A DNA stretch of 64,000 bases, taken from NCBI RefSeq assembly GCF_002994745.2, contig NC_037091.1, positions 38,686,112 through 38,750,111 of the forward strand. Reading direction: 5' to 3'. Positions 1-12,648 of this stretch are shown here, piece after piece; the first letter of the stretch is position 1; every line of letters begins with the position of its first letter. The notes under the pieces were generated by a model, which saw only the letters and a list, made by a program, of their open reading frames with translations, was not told where the DNA came from and ran no database searches. A program made the position numbers and the translations under genes. This DNA comes from Rosa chinensis. Lineage: Eukaryota; Streptophyta; Magnoliopsida; Rosales; Rosaceae.

Positions 1-912
1 TTGCGATGACTACAAAATTTGTCTCTCTAAATAAATGGTTGATAATTGCCGAGAAAAAGGGAATTATTTAAATGTTTAATTGGGAATTTTTTAATCAAAT
101 CCATAAAGGCAATATCATGCATTCATCTCAAGGCAGAGTGACCATTACATACCATTTTGCTGTCATCTAAACAGATAAGAAGATGTGTTAACACCCAAAG
201 TGATACATAGAATTAATTCACTCATTAGACATCAAATACAATGACAAGCGGATCTGATCTTTCAGTATTACTCTAGAGGATTCGCTAAAAAGCACCTAAA
301 GTGTATAGCTCTACAAAGATAAAGAATTATTGAAAATAGAAAAAACTACTAACATAGTGTCCTAAAAAAAGAGAATTAATTGAAAGATCATCTAACTAAT
401 TTATAAGCTAAGGCCCAAAGAACAATAAAAAACCCTAGTCCCAACAAAGTTGAATGACAGATAAAGCCTCCACTCCGCAATCTTGTCAACCCATGCAAAC
501 AGTATCCAAACGCAGTTGCGATCGCCACCACAACCACTGCGGCAACCAAATCTGGCACCAAACAGCACAACGTCACCTCTTAGAGACTCGAATGAAGTAG
601 ATTTGCATTTCGTCCCCACCCTTGCTGCTTCCGCAACTGTCCACTGGGAAAAAACGTCCGCCTTCTTCCAGCCAAACCACCATCGCCAAGTTAGATCCAA
701 ACCGGCAAGCAACAAAACAGAGGAGCAACATCGGACGGATCCGTTACCCACTTCATATGCCATCGATCTCGACCGTTCCAGAACCGCAGCCAGAAACAGG
801 CACCCCGTCAGATAGCACCTCCACAACACTGGCATGGCCAAAGACCATCACCGCTGGTGAGATGCTGCCGGATGAGGAGGTTTTGTAAAGTAGCCTTAAG
901 GACGCATACGGT
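1..912. other. Flank of copia-1, no convincing gene
   Basis: I see no gene I can name here. The minus strand carries an uninterrupted stretch of about 146 codons (401-841) and a 62-codon hydrophobic one (388-576) in another frame, but neither has a recognisable motif. The sequence continues after the copia-1 insertion at 5638, where the minus strand reads like a 5' leader (AAACCCTAATCG). A minus-strand transcription unit broken by copia-1 is possible but unproven. Confidence 0.3.
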
Positions 913-917
913 ACGAT

Positions 918-1186
918 TGTTGAGAACACAATGAACACTCTGTAACTGGAACACTCGAATGATCTTTCTTATTTAATACAAAGGAAATTGCTGGCTTATA
1001 AAGCCTTACAGAAGAGATAAAATCAAAGCATAACAGCCCACGTTAATAAATCCTAGAACGTGGTAAACAGATTAAGATGAAATAGTTAAAAACCTATCTA
1101 CTGATCCCAAAAGAATAGGACTTATTAACAACCTAAAACTCTAACTTGAACGTTAAGCCAACTTGTTAAACATAACAGTCCTAACA
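918..1186 (-). repeat. 3' LTR of copia-1
   Basis: This 269-bp terminal repeat starts TGTTGAGAAC on the + strand and ends CCTAACA, preceded by the target duplication ACGAT. It lacks the roughly 40-bp insertion seen near the end of its partner at 5329-5637. Confidence 0.9.
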
Positions 1187-1198
1187 TTCCCTCCCTTA
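1187..1198 (-). other. Polypurine tract of copia-1
   Basis: Immediately inside the 3' LTR the minus strand reads TTTAAGGGAGGGAA. This is the purine run expected as the primer for plus-strand DNA synthesis. Confidence 0.75.
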
Positions 1199-1218
1199 AA
1201 CTGTTTGCCTTTCAGCAA

Positions 1219-4200
1219 TCAGTTTACAGCAGCTGGAACTTCACACACACCAAGCAGACTTCGAATTCTCAAAAACTGCTCCAACTTTAGAGGCTTCGTC
1301 ATTACATCAGCAACCTGCTCCTGAGTGTGGCAATGCACCAATTCAACACTTCCATCTCTTGCAAGTTCACGAAGAAAGTGGAAACGAACGTCGATATGCT
1401 TGCTCCAACCATGTAACACAGGATTTTTAGAGAGTTTAATTGTGGAGTTGTTGTCACAAAGAACAGTGGTGCATTTGTTCTGGCCATAACCAAGTTTCTC
1501 TAACACCATCCTTATCCAAATGCTTTGACAAGCACACGAAGCAGCTGCTATGTATTCAGCCTCTGTGGTAGATAAAGTGACCACAGGCTGTTTCTTGGAG
1601 CTCCATGACACTGCACCAGAACTTAGCAGAAACACATACCCCGAGGTGCTTCTTCTATCATCTAGGTCACCAGCAAAGTCGTTGTCGGTGTAGGCTACTA
1701 GTTGATCATCACTCTCCTTCTTGTACAAAATTCCCAAGTTAGTTGTCCCCTTCAAGTACCTGAGTATTCTTTTGGCTGCCGACCAATGAAGCTCAGTGGG
1801 ACTCGACATAAATCTACTTATAAGACTCACCGAGTACATTAAGTCGGGTCTAGTTGATGTGAGGTACATGAGAGAACCGACTACTTGTTTAAACATAGTT
1901 GCATCAACCTTGACTCCCTTCTCATCTTTCATCAATTTGAATCCGGGAACTATGGGGTTCTTAACCTCATTGCTTCTATGCATGCCAAACTTCTCCAGTA
2001 CCTCACAAGCATACTTCCTTTGGCATATATAGATCCCATTTGAACTCTGCAATACTTCCAAACTGAGGACATACCTCATCTTCCCCAAATCCGACATGTC
2101 GAACTCCAACATCACCGACTTCTTAAACTCATCATACATACTCTTATCATTCCCAGTATAAATCAAATCATCAACTTACAAGCTGACTATTAAAACTTTA
2201 CCTCCTTTTGACTTGATGAACAGGGTAGGTTCTAAGTAATATCTTTCAAACCCTTCCCGAGCAAAATAAGCTTCGATCTTGCTGTACCAAGCTCGAGGAG
2301 CTTGCTTGAGCCCATATAGTGCTTTGTTTAGCTTGTACACCTTGTCTTCTTCTCCTCTTTTCTCATACCCCTGAGGTTGTTGTACGAAGACTTCTTCATT
2401 TAGCTCCCCATGCAAGAAAGTACTTTTCACGTCAAGTTTATAAATGCTCCAGCTTTGTGGTGCTGCAAGTGTGATGATCATACGAATGGTGTCTAATCTT
2501 GCAACCGGGGCAAACACTTCGGTGTAGTCCACTCCATACTGTTGTGCATATCCCTTGGCTACAAGTCTGGCCTTGCACTTATCTATACCTCCATTTTCAT
2601 TGAACTTTGTCTTAAACACCCATTTAACCCCAATTGTTTTTGCTTCATCTGGTAGGCTTGTCAGCTCCCATGTTTTGTCTCTCTCAATGGATTCTATCTC
2701 GGTGTCCATGGCAGCCCTCCATTTTTCACTTCTCACAGCCTCCTCAAAGGTAACCGGATCTGCAGCATCTGTATACATCACCATTGCACTCAGTTCTTCT
2801 TCTTCTAACAATCCTTCCCCTGTGACATAATCATTAGTCCAATACGGCACTTTTTTTGCCCTCCCTTCAACTGAAGTTGGTCAGCTCCTTTCTTGTGAAT
2901 TGCTTGAATCAGCTTCATTAGAGCTAGTGCCATCTTCTATGTCAGCTCCATTCACACCTTCTGTGCCTTCATTAGTTCCAGTTTCTGCCCCATTTTCTTC
3001 TTCATCACTCTGATCACTTTCATTTGCTTCATCATCACCCCATTCCAGTATGTAAAGCTTTGCTTCTTCCTTGCTTTTCCCCCAGTCCCAGTTCTCACTT
3101 TCTTCAAAGATCACGTCCCTACTAACAACAATTTTCTTCGAAACCGGATCAAACAGCCTGTATGCTTTTGATTCGTCACTCACCCCAAGCAACACTCCTT
3201 TAAAGCTCTTATCATCTAACTTGGTTCTTTTTTGATCTGGTACATGTATGTGAGCAACACAGCCAAAAACACGAAAGTAATCCACTGTAGGTCTAACACC
3301 ACTCCAAGCTTCTTCAAGTGTTCTATCTTTCACTGCCAAAGTTGGACATCTGTTGAGAACATGAACACACCACTTTGCTGCCTCCGGCCAAAAAACTTTA
3401 GGGACCTTCTTTTCAGAAAGTATGCACCTCACCATATTCATCATCGTCCTGTTTTTCCTCTCAGCAACTCTGTTTTGCTGAGGGGTGTATGCTGGTTAGC
3501 TGCCTGCTTATCCCATTGACTTTACAGAAATCAACAAACTCCTTTGAGGTGAATTCACCACCCCTATCCATCCTCAAACAACAAATCTGTGCTCCTATCT
3601 CCTTCTCAACACAGGCTTTGTAATTCTTAAAAACAGTAAATGCTTCTAACTTTTCATGCAAGAAATAAACCTAAGTTTTACGACTAAAATCATTGATAAA
3701 ACTTAATAGGTACCTCTTGTTACTGTTTGATGCAGGCTTCACTGGACCGCATATATCAGCATGAACAAGCTGCAATCTTTGGGATGCTCTCCACAAGCTT
3801 CTTTTAGGAATTGACTCTCTGTGTTGTTTACCAGTGATGCAATCTACACACAGCTTTGTAGGGGTCTTGAGTGAAGGCAATCCTTGAACCAGCTTCTTGT
3901 AGTAAAGAATTCTCAACCCCTTAAAACTCAGATGTCCAAATCTACAGTGCCACAGCTGAGTTTCATTCTCGGAGACAGGTTGGAAACATGTTTGAGCTTT
4001 AGGAACCATGGCAGCAAGCAAAATAAACATCCTATTTGCACTCATCTCCGTTTGCATGATTAAGCCTTTTCTAGAATGGTAAATTCTACATCTTCCATGC
4101 TGTATTAAAATAGCTGGATCTTTTTCTTGCAATTGTCCTATGCTTAGCAAGTTATTCTTTAACTCGGGAATATAGTAAACCTCATAAATTACCTGAGTTA

Positions 4201-4246
4201 GACCATTTACTTGCATACGAACATTGCCCTTCCCAAAAACTGCCAT
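1219..4246 (-). pseudogene. copia-1 pol remnant: integrase, reverse transcriptase, RNase H
   Basis: This is the decayed pol part of a Ty1/copia polyprotein, read from 4246 down. The pieces are: a pre-integrase zinc region with LWHCRFGHLS (3671-4246); the integrase core, including HADICGP and then RMDRGGEF (3461-4246); the rest of integrase (2881-3444); RT from WRAAMDTEIESIE to GGKVLIVSL (2176-2850); and RT end plus RNase H with YTDNDFAGD and TEAEYIAA (1219-2166). Stops or frameshifts separate every piece. One stop (3671 end) replaces an expected tryptophan, and one (2176-2178) falls at the tyrosine of the YVDD catalytic box. The family is certain, and the copy cannot make a working enzyme without readthrough. 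Confidence 0.92.
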
Positions 4247-4273
4247 TCTTGAGTTATTGCCTAGCTTTACAGT

Positions 4274-5239
4274 CTATCTGTGATTCTCATCCAACTCCGA
4301 GAACCATTCCTTATTCCCTGTCATATGATTGCTGCATCCAAAATCGAGAAACCATACTTCTTCCTTTCTTGCATTATTAGCCTCCACATATGCCATCAGT
4401 AGTAGCTCTTCTTCCTCGTTCAGCTCTGCATAATTGGCCCCATTTTCCCAGCTAGGACACTCATATTGGAAGTGTCCTAGCTTGTGACACTTGAGACACT
4501 CAACAATTGACTTGTTGAATGGCATTCTTCCTTTCCCTCTGCCTCTGACTCCTCTGAACACTCCATGGCCTCTTCTCCATCCTGCTTTGTCCTCACGAGT
4601 AACCTTTAGAGCCTGCTCCTCCTCACCGTGGCCATTCATCCTTTGTTCATGAACTAGGAGGCTACTCTGCAACTCATCAATTGTCATTGTGTCCAGATTG
4701 TTGGATTCCTCGATTGAACATCCGACATAGTCAAATTTAGAGACCATCGACCTTAATATCTTCTCATTAATGACTGTTTGTGTCATTCTCTCACCATGAG
4801 CCTTCATTTTGTTGGCTATGGTTAAAGTTTGACTAAAATAACCATCAACTATCTCTCCTTCCTTCATGTGGAGAGTCTCAAAGTCTCTACGTAGGGCCTG
4901 CAGCTGAGCTCGCTTGACCTTGGTAGAGCCTTGATACTTGAGCTTCATTGAATCCCAAATAGCTTTTGATGTGTCCCTGTTCAATATCGTCTCCATGATA
5001 GTGCGATCTATTGCTTGAAATAGATAATTCTTTACCTTCAAATCTTTGAGCTTCTGCTCCTCAATCATCTTTCTCTGTGCTTCTGTAGGTGCAGCTCCAT
5101 CTACTGCCACTGGTACCCCATTCTCCACGAGACCCCAATATTCCTTCGAACGAAGGAAATTTTCCATCAACATCGCCCAGTGGTCATAGTGACCATCAAA
5201 CTTGGGAATTGAGGGCTGCACAAAACTACTCTCTACCAT
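4274..5239 (-). pseudogene. copia-1 gag with start of protease
   Basis: This 321-codon open stretch is the N-terminal gag of the copia polyprotein, the nucleocapsid that packages element RNA. The start at 5239 (MVESSFVQPSIPKFDG) is the first ATG after the leader. A CCHC zinc knuckle, CLKCHKLGHFQYEC, lies near residue 250. The protease begins at WFLDFGCSNHMTG. Here the catalytic D-S-G triad reads D-F-G, which should abolish activity. The frame then meets a stop at 4274 and resumes in frame at 4246, so gag and pol were once one polyprotein. Confidence 0.88.
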
Positions 5240-5311
5240 CTCTCAAACACCACACTCTCTAAGAAACTGCTGTTTCTTTTCACTCACTCACATACACCAG
5301 GCCCCTATAAT

Positions 5312-5326
5312 GGGGCTTTGATACCA
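5312..5326 (-). other. Primer-binding site of copia-1
   Basis: The minus strand reads TGGTATCAAAGCCCC two bases inside the 5' LTR. It matches the 3' end complement of plant initiator tRNA-Met (canonical TGGTATCAGAGC) with one change. Confidence 0.85.
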
Positions 5327-5328
5327 AA

Positions 5329-5637
5329 TGTTGAGAACACAATGAACACTCTGTAACTGGTATACTCGAATGATCTTTCTTATTTAATACAAAGGCAAAT
5401 TTCTGGCTTATAAAGCCTTACAGAAGAGATAAAATCAAAGCATAACAACCCACGTTAATAAAGCCTAGAACATGGTAAACAAACTAAGATGAAACAGTCA
5501 AAAACTTATCTACTGATCCCAAAAGAATAGGACTTATTAACAACCTGAAACTCTAACTTGAACGTTAAGCATACAAGTGGAGAATGGGGTACCGCGCTTT
5601 GTTGAGGAAAACCCAATTAAACATAAAAGTCCTAACA
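5329..5637 (-). repeat. 5' LTR of copia-1
   Basis: This is the 309-bp partner of the LTR at 918-1186. It carries about 40 extra bases around 5571-5614 (beginning TACAAGTGGAGAATGG) that the other LTR lacks. It ends CCTAACA and is followed by ACGAT. Confidence 0.9.
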
Positions 5638-5642
5638 ACGAT

Positions 5643-6839
5643 TAGGGTTTTCCAAGAGAAAATAAAACTTTTTATGTTTAATTGGGATTTAAACTAAAGC
5701 TTTGGCATACAAGTGAAGGAGATATATATTGATATGTTTATCCATTCTAGTAACTTTTTTTTTTTTTTTGAGAATAAAGCAGAACTATATTCACATGAGA
5801 TACGATTACAAGATATAAGGAAGGGAGGGTCAAAGTGTCAATCCACATCCTAATATGAAAGTCAGGAAACAAAAGCGCGTTCACAACTAATTAGCTGCGC
5901 TGCCTGTAACTTTCACAAAAGTACATACTTATAACTAGAAAATGGAAGAAGTGGAAAAAGGTCTTCACTTCTGCTCAACCTAAACTAAAGGTGGCCTCGT
6001 TAAAACCTTGTTCATATAAAATCCAATGGGAAAAATTCTGAACTGAGGAAAGAGTACCACCTATGATAACAATTGGGACCTAAACCAACTCAGCAACAAG
6101 CCAACAATCATGAATAAAGGCCGAGGTGAACTACGATCGGCCCATTTCTTCTGTCAAACCCAAATTGAAAGTTTTGGACAGCTGTCCTGTGCCAACTGGT
6201 TGTAGCCAATAGCAGTTTTGGCCTACTCCGGCAAAACAGGGTGGTTTCTTCTTGTGAGTAACCTCCTCAAAACTTCCTGCAACCGTTCGCACCTCCCGCC
6301 GACGAAACTGGACCGCCACTAGTAGCGAAACACTAAGTTGATAGACGACTGGTTGTCTTGGATTGTGAAATTCTTCTATGTTTATTTGTTCATCTCGGTA
6401 TTATATAGCCATATTGCATCTCAAATAAACGAAGTCATTCTCTCATATTGGTCTTGTGTTCTTGATCTATTGCTATCTTGTGAGATCCATAACTCCTAAC
6501 AGTGCTTTGGAAAATCCCACACTTTTTGACTGCTATTGCAAGTTTTTTTTTTCAACCATCCATTCTAGTAACTGAACATTTGTTTTGACTTATGACTAGA
6601 TGGAAATGTACAATGAGATTATTAGGGTAAAATTCATGTATATATCACCTTAAACTTAAATGAAATGAATCCAGAGCCATCCATGTGTGTTGCATTCAGA
6701 ATTTCACCTGTAAATTCTGGTAAGACAATCAATTTACATCTAGATTTACAACTAGGTTTGTCCACGTTGACAATGATCCAATAGTACGATACCCATTTAT
6801 CTCAAAAAAAAAAGAATAAAATAAAAAGAAAAAGGGAAA
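5643..6839. other. Repeat-derived spacer with a possible LINE 3' end
   Basis: There is no gene here. On the minus strand a sequence ending TTCTGCTTTATTCTC followed by a run of A (T-run at about 5757-5770 on +) resembles the polyadenylated 3' end of a plant L1-type LINE; the body may extend to about 6020. Around 6400-6501 a TATATA-containing stretch ends CATAACTCCTAACA, like the end of a copia LTR, but I found no partner or target duplication. Confidence 0.35.
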
Positions 6840-8737
6840 GGCATCTCCAACTCATTGACTCAAAACTCGTTTCCATTTCAAATTTTGACACCCCAAATGT
6901 CATTACCATTCCATCTCCCATCAGGCCTATATCTAGGACCTATATTTATTTTAATCATTTAACTACAATGTGAATTTAGATATCATATATAATTATTTTA
7001 TATAATATATTGTCGTTAATTAGAATATTTTTATTTATTTATTATTTATTTTTGGGAATCACATATATTCGTGTCTCGTGTCAATACTATTTAGGATACA
7101 ATATCTTATCTCTATCTTGATTGAGATTTATTCGCCACGTGTCGGCTGATATGAGTTTCATTAAATTATGGATAAGATAAGATTTATTATCTTAACTTTA
7201 TTATTGATTTAGCGCTACGTGTCAAACGTTGAAAGACTGGTGAGATTATGTTTTTGATTTTTATCCGCCACATGTCTTATCCTATTTTCATATAACATTT
7301 TTGGATTTTCCAACCCTACATAAATATGGAGTCATTCACTCCATCATTTCTCTCTAATTCACAAACACTTCTCTTCTCATATTAGAATCCTAGAAATTCT
7401 GAACTTCCTTTACATTAGGTATTTTTGGTTCATTGCTCATTGCTGCAATGAATAGGTTGTGGAAAATGGTGATGCAAGAGGAAGAAGATGCCATCACAAG
7501 ATTAGAAATCCGTTCAAAAATCCGTTACTTTATTATTAGTCGTTGAATTTAATCCATTGCATTTTTATGGCTGCTCAGATTAGAAATTAAGTAAATATGG
7601 CCGTTCAGATTAGAAATTACGTAATTATATATTTACTTATTTTCTTTTGTTATCAATTAATTTGGGCCTTCCATTTTTGAATCGACTCAATGACGAGTTA
7701 ATCTCGGCCACACATTTTTTGACCCTTGCAAACCCACAATGGTTGCGTACGCAGGGCCTACATGTCGGTCATCATCAGTGTGCTTCTCAAGTGCGCCACT
7801 GTGAGATCTTAAAAAACTTGGACTTCTATTTTACAAAGGAAAAAAATTTCGAGCTATTTTAATTTATATTTCTACTATCTTTATAGGTTTGAAAATTATT
7901 TATATTTTTGGTTGGTCAAATTTTATCTTTTGAACCCATAGATTAAACTATAGATCGTTACGAGTTCTTAGAAATTTTCGGACGATTTTTTGAACACCCA
8001 AACTATTTTTGATGATTTTTAGAAATTTGTATTATCCAAAAATTTATTTAAAAAAAGAAAAGAAAATTATTGTGGCGCACTCTGGACCGTAGGATTGGGT
8101 TACATATATGTTGGATCGGCCCGAAGGAGATCAGATCAAGACCCGGATCCTCGACCGGTTTTGCAGCGACTGCGACCCGACAGTTTCTCCGTTGTCCGGC
8201 CACCTCCAGACGTCGTACCGGCGCGGTTTGACTCGTCTCGGTGGTACGAACCGGAGTTCAGTTCTCCTTTCTCCGAACTAGCAGCGACGGCGGCAGGACG
8301 AAGCCTGAAAGCTTCTCAGGTTCTCCGGCGGATTCTTCGATTGTGGCCATTTCGTGGCGTCTCACCGGTGTCAACAGCTCTCTCGATATCGCCAACCTTC
8401 CTCTGGTCTTCCTTTGTCCAAAAAATGAGCAGTGGTTGAGAAATGAAGTCAGAAAGCTTCGGTGGATTCAGTGAGTTCTTCGGTGTTTTTCGGAGATGAA
8501 AAAGGTATCAGACTTCTTCCTCTCCTCGAACTGTACATGAATGAATGTGTCCTTGATTTTCAGTTTTGGTTAAGGTTTTCTATACAATATTCAATTTAGC
8601 AATACACCTCTGGTCATGTATCGATCATCTGTTGTCTCTAAGATCTTAGAACTTGCAGAATTTGTCAAATTAGTTGAAAATCCAACAAACCGGAGCCATG
8701 AGTAATCGCATTATGGAGCTGTTCTTTGTTTTGGTTA

Positions 8738-8939
8738 AGTCAAATAGAACAAAGGAATAAGAGATTGAGAATTTTCTGATGTTATTTACCTTCTCCAAGA
8801 ATGGAGTATATATACAAGATACATCCAGACCTATTAGGAAACTAATTACCAGACCTATTAGGAAACTAATTACAACAGAATAATCCTAATAATACACAAT
8901 ATTCACAATCCTAATTACATGGCATGACTCACGCCAACA
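8738..8939 (-). repeat. 3' LTR of copia-2
   Basis: This 202-bp LTR is identical to the one at 12946-13147. It contains an internal tandem duplication of a 24-bp unit (CCAGACCTATTAGGAAACTA plus ATTA) and a TATATATA motif about 60 bp from its left edge. GGTTA precedes it. Confidence 0.9.
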
Positions 8940-8948
8940 CTCCCCCTC
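8940..8948 (-). other. Polypurine tract of copia-2
   Basis: The minus strand reads GAGGGGGAG directly inside the 3' LTR. It overlaps the TGA stop of the pol reading frame (8947-8949), a compact arrangement. Confidence 0.8.
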
Positions 8949-11900
8949 AAGTTGGTGCATACAGATCACGGATGCCCAACTTGTCAAGTGAGTCATAGAA
9001 GGCTTTACTTGAGAGAGCCTTTGTAAGAATATCCGCCAACTGTTCTTCAGTAGGAACGAAGGGAAACATAATGATCTGTCCATCCAGCTTCTCTTTAATG
9101 AAGTGTCGATCTACCTCCACATGCTTCGTGCGATCATGCTGAACAGGATTGTGAGCAATTTCAATTGCAGCCTTATTATCACAATAAAGCTGCATAGCCT
9201 TTTCCTGCCTGAACCCCAAATCCCTCAACAAATTTCTCAACCACAACAACTCACAAAGTCCTCGGGCCATTCCTCTATACTCTGCTTCTGCACTAGAACG
9301 AGCTACCACCTTTTGTTTCTTGCTCTTCCAAGTAACCAAGTTACCACCCACAAATGTGAAGTAGCCCGAAGTAGACCTGCGATCTGTAATATTACCTGCC
9401 CAGTCCGCGTCTGTGTACCCGGAAACATCCAAGTGACTGTGTTTTGAAAAGAGTAATCCCTTCCCTGGAGCAGACTTTAAATACCGCAAAATACGAAATA
9501 CAGCATCCATATGAGTCTTACTGGGATTATGCATAAACTGACTCACCACACTAACAGCATAGGCTAAATCTGGTCTAGTGTGGGATAAATAAATCAACCG
9601 GCCAACTAACCTCTGGTATCTTGCTTTATTCGTAGGTACTTGATCAAAGTACTCTGCTAACCGATGGTTTTGCTCAATAGGAGTATCAACAGGTTGACTG
9701 TCGAGTATCAACAGGTTGACTGTCAAGCATACCTGTTTCTGCCAGCAAGTCGAGAACATACTTCCTCTGACTCAACACAATACAATCCTTCCCACGAGCA
9801 ACTTCAATTCCCAAGAAATATTTCAAATTACCCAAATCTTTCATCTCAAATTCTAAAGATAACTGATCTTGTAACCTTTGAATCTCCTCAAAGTCATCAC
9901 CTGTCACAACCATGTCATCAACATAAATAATCAAGGCAGTCACTTTACCACACCGATGTTTAAGGAACAAGGTGTGATCTGAATTGCTTTGCCGGTAGCC
10001 AATTTTCTTCATGAACTTGGTGAACCTGCCAAACCAAGCTCTGGGAGACTGCTTCAAACCATAAAGAGATTTTTTCAATCTGCACACCACCTGCTCTCCA
10101 GTAGAAGTACCATATCCAGGAGGCAAATCCATATAAACCTCTTCATGCAAATCACCATGCAAGAATGCATTCTTAACATCAAACTGTTGTAAAGGCCAAT
10201 CAAGATTAGCAGCTAACGAAAGAAGTACCCGAATTGTGTTAATTTTGGCCACTGGTGCAAATGTCTCATCATAATCCACTCCATACTTTTGAGTATAGCC
10301 TTTAGCCACTAGTCTTGCCTTGTACCTGTCCACCGATCCATCTAAATTGTGTTTCACAGTATACACCCACCGACAACCAACTGTCTTCTTCCCGGGTGGT
10401 AATGATACTAGCTCCCACGTACAATTCTTCTCAAGAGCATCCATTTCGACTGTCATTGCTTGCATCCACTTCTCATCCCTCATTGCATCCTGCACTTTAC
10501 TAGGGAGAGACACAGAAGATAATTGATTCACAAATGCTACATACGGTTTAGACAGCCTATGGGTTGACACATAATTAGCAACGGGGTATTTAGCTTTGGC
10601 ATTTAGAGTAGGTTCATAGTGCTTCGGGGGTTGACCACGGGTGGAACGACTAGGCAGAGTTTTGGTGGGAACAATATCTGACACAGAAGAAGGAACACTA
10701 GTTGACACAGAAGGAGTATTAGATAAAGAAGGATTAGAACATACCTTGGGTGATGATTGAGCAGGCGAGACCACTGAAGGAGAGGGAGAGACAGAAGAAC
10801 TGTTCAAAACGGCATTGGTGACATCGGGAATTTCATCGGAAACATAATCAGAAACTTCCTCTTCAACCAACCGGTCAGACTGATCCGATAGACTGGTCAG
10901 TAACTGACTACCCAAATTCTCTTCTCCATTCGGTGGGCTGCTGTCCTCTTTTTCAAGTTCCGTTCCACCCAAATTCTCTTCTCGATTCGGTGGGCTGCTG
11001 TCCTCTTTTTCAAGTTCCGTTCCAAAACACTCCAGCCTTGAGAACTCGGATGCTAGTCTCCCATCTTGCCCACTAAACAAATCTTCATAATAACAAGACT
11101 TCTCCCCCTGACAAGGAGTCACAGGAGGCAAAAAATAACATGCTTCTTCACTGAACGTAACATCCATGGTGACATAAAACTTCTGGGATTGAGGATGATA
11201 ACATTTGTAACCTTTCTGATGAGAACTATACCCCACAAACACACACTTAAGGGCTCTAGCATCCAACTTTGACCTCTGATTCTTATATAGATGAACATAA
11301 GCAATACAACCAAAGACACGAGCAGGAAGAGTATTAGAAGATGGAATAGAAACATAGTTAGACAGGACCTCAAGTGGGACACGACCTTGAAGAGGGACAG
11401 ACGGAAGACGATTGATTAGATGAGAAGCACACAATACGGCCTCTCCCCAAAGATACTTTGGCATGTTAGCACTAAGTAGAAGAGACCGAGCCATGTCCAG
11501 AAGATGACGATTTTTCCGTTCAGACACCCCATTTTGCTCAGGTGTCTGTGAGCATGAAGTTTGATGTATGATGCCATGGTGTTGGAAATATTCATGAAAA
11601 GAATGATTGACAAACTCACCCCCATTATCGGAACGAAAGACCTTAACATGAGCATCATATTGAGTACGAACAAGCTTATGGAATGCTGTAAAAGCAGAGA
11701 AAACAGAATCTTTGGACTTAAGTAAAACCACCCAGGATAATCGAGTAAAGTCATCAATGAATAACACAAAATATCGCATTCCAGAAAGGGTAGAATGTTT
11801 AGAAGGACCCCACACATCTGAATGAATTAACTCAAAAGGCATAGTACTAGAATGAAAACTCGAAGGATAACTAGACCTATGACTCTTAGCCAAAGCACAA

Positions 11901-12622
11901 GTTTCACAATGCAGGCTAGACTCACTAACTCCCAAAAACAATGAAGGCATGGACTTCTTCATAACTCCAAAAGATGGATGACCCAAACGCCTATGCCACA
12001 ACCATAGCTCACTTAATCTGTCAGAATTCAATGTCAGGGCTAAAGGTTGTTCTGGTGCTTGTGTTGGCTCTGCGTACATGCAATCCAAGTGAAACAGTCT
12101 CCCCCTCAGGTCTCCCTTGCCCATGATCACCCTAGTGCACAGATTCTGAAAAATAACATACATTGGATAAAAGGTTACAGAGCATTTATTTTGTGACCCC
12201 AACTGGGATACAGACAAAAGATGATGAGACAATGAGGGTACATAAAGCACATCATGCAATACAATGGATGGTGTAACCTGAATAGACCCAATACCTAAGA
12301 CTGGAAAAGACGCACCATTCGCATTAGAAACATGGGATATAGAAGGGGATGACATAGACATAAAGAAGGACTTATCATAGGTCATATGGTCAGACGCACC
12401 AGAATCAATTATCCATGTATCACTACCAGTAAAGTCAGAAACATGTAAAGCAACACCAATTTTACCTCGAGTTCCCTTAGTCAAGGAAACATTACCCTGT
12501 GAGGGATCTTGCCCTGCAATGCCGTAGAAGTCAGGTTCTGGCACCAATTGGACTGCCGCTTTGCCTCTTTGACTACCACCACGTCCTCCAGTATTACTGT
12601 CGGTAAGAGTCAAATCCACCAT
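8947..12622 (-). pseudogene. copia-2 pol: protease, integrase, RT, RNase H; one frameshift
   Basis: A 978-codon frame (9686-12622) and a 270-codon frame (8947-9759) together form a nearly complete copia pol. The protease has the intact DSG motif (WIIDSGASDHMT). Integrase has its HHCC zinc finger (WHRRLGHPS...CETCALAK) and DDE residues (HSDVWGPS, RSDNGGEF, EQNGVSERKNRH). RT has GYTQKYGVDYDETFAPVA and an intact LIIYVDDMVV. RNase H has YTDADWAGN and SSAEAEYRG. The two frames are split only by a 22-bp tandem duplication (9681-9724) between RT and RNase H. A 57-bp in-frame tandem duplication (10910-11023) repeats ELEKEDSSPPN in the integrase-RT linker. The frame opens at the protease with ATG at 12622; no gag precedes it. 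Confidence 0.92.
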
Positions 12623-12625
12623 CCT

Positions 12626-12648
12626 TTTTTTTTTTTTTTTTTTTTTTT
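12626..12648 (-). repeat. A-tract at the leader-pol junction of copia-2
   Basis: On the element strand a run of about 23 A residues lies just upstream of the first ATG of pol, exactly where gag would join protease. It may mark the gag deletion or template-switch junction. Confidence 0.8.

Larger units (their letters stand above)
918..5637 (-). mobile_element. Ty1/copia LTR retrotransposon (copia-1), full length, inactive
   Basis: A complete copia element lies on the minus strand. It is bounded by LTRs at 918-1186 and 5329-5637 that begin TGTTGAGAAC and end CCTAACA. A perfect 5-bp target duplication, ACGAT, sits at 913-917 and 5638-5642. A primer-binding site complementary to initiator tRNA-Met (minus strand TGGTATCAAAGCCCC, 5312-5326) follows the 5' LTR, and a polypurine tract abuts the 3' LTR. 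The order gag-protease-integrase-RT-RNase H is that of copia. By eye the LTRs differ at roughly 14 of about 265 alignable positions, so the insertion is not recent. The reading frame has several stops. Confidence 0.93.

Noticed and set aside
388..841. Two overlapping minus-strand open frames, one hydrophobic
   Set aside because: No recognised motif, frames differ, and the region is next to a transposon break. I describe it as unassigned sequence and not as a gene.
6400..6501. Possible copia LTR end (…CATAACTCCTAACA)
   Set aside because: Only one end looks LTR-like; no partner, primer site or target duplication was found.
8095..8439. GC-rich + strand frame of 114 codons
   Set aside because: It lies inside the probable gypsy LTR, has several alternative frames, and shows no domain. 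LTR leaders of this type often give chance frames.
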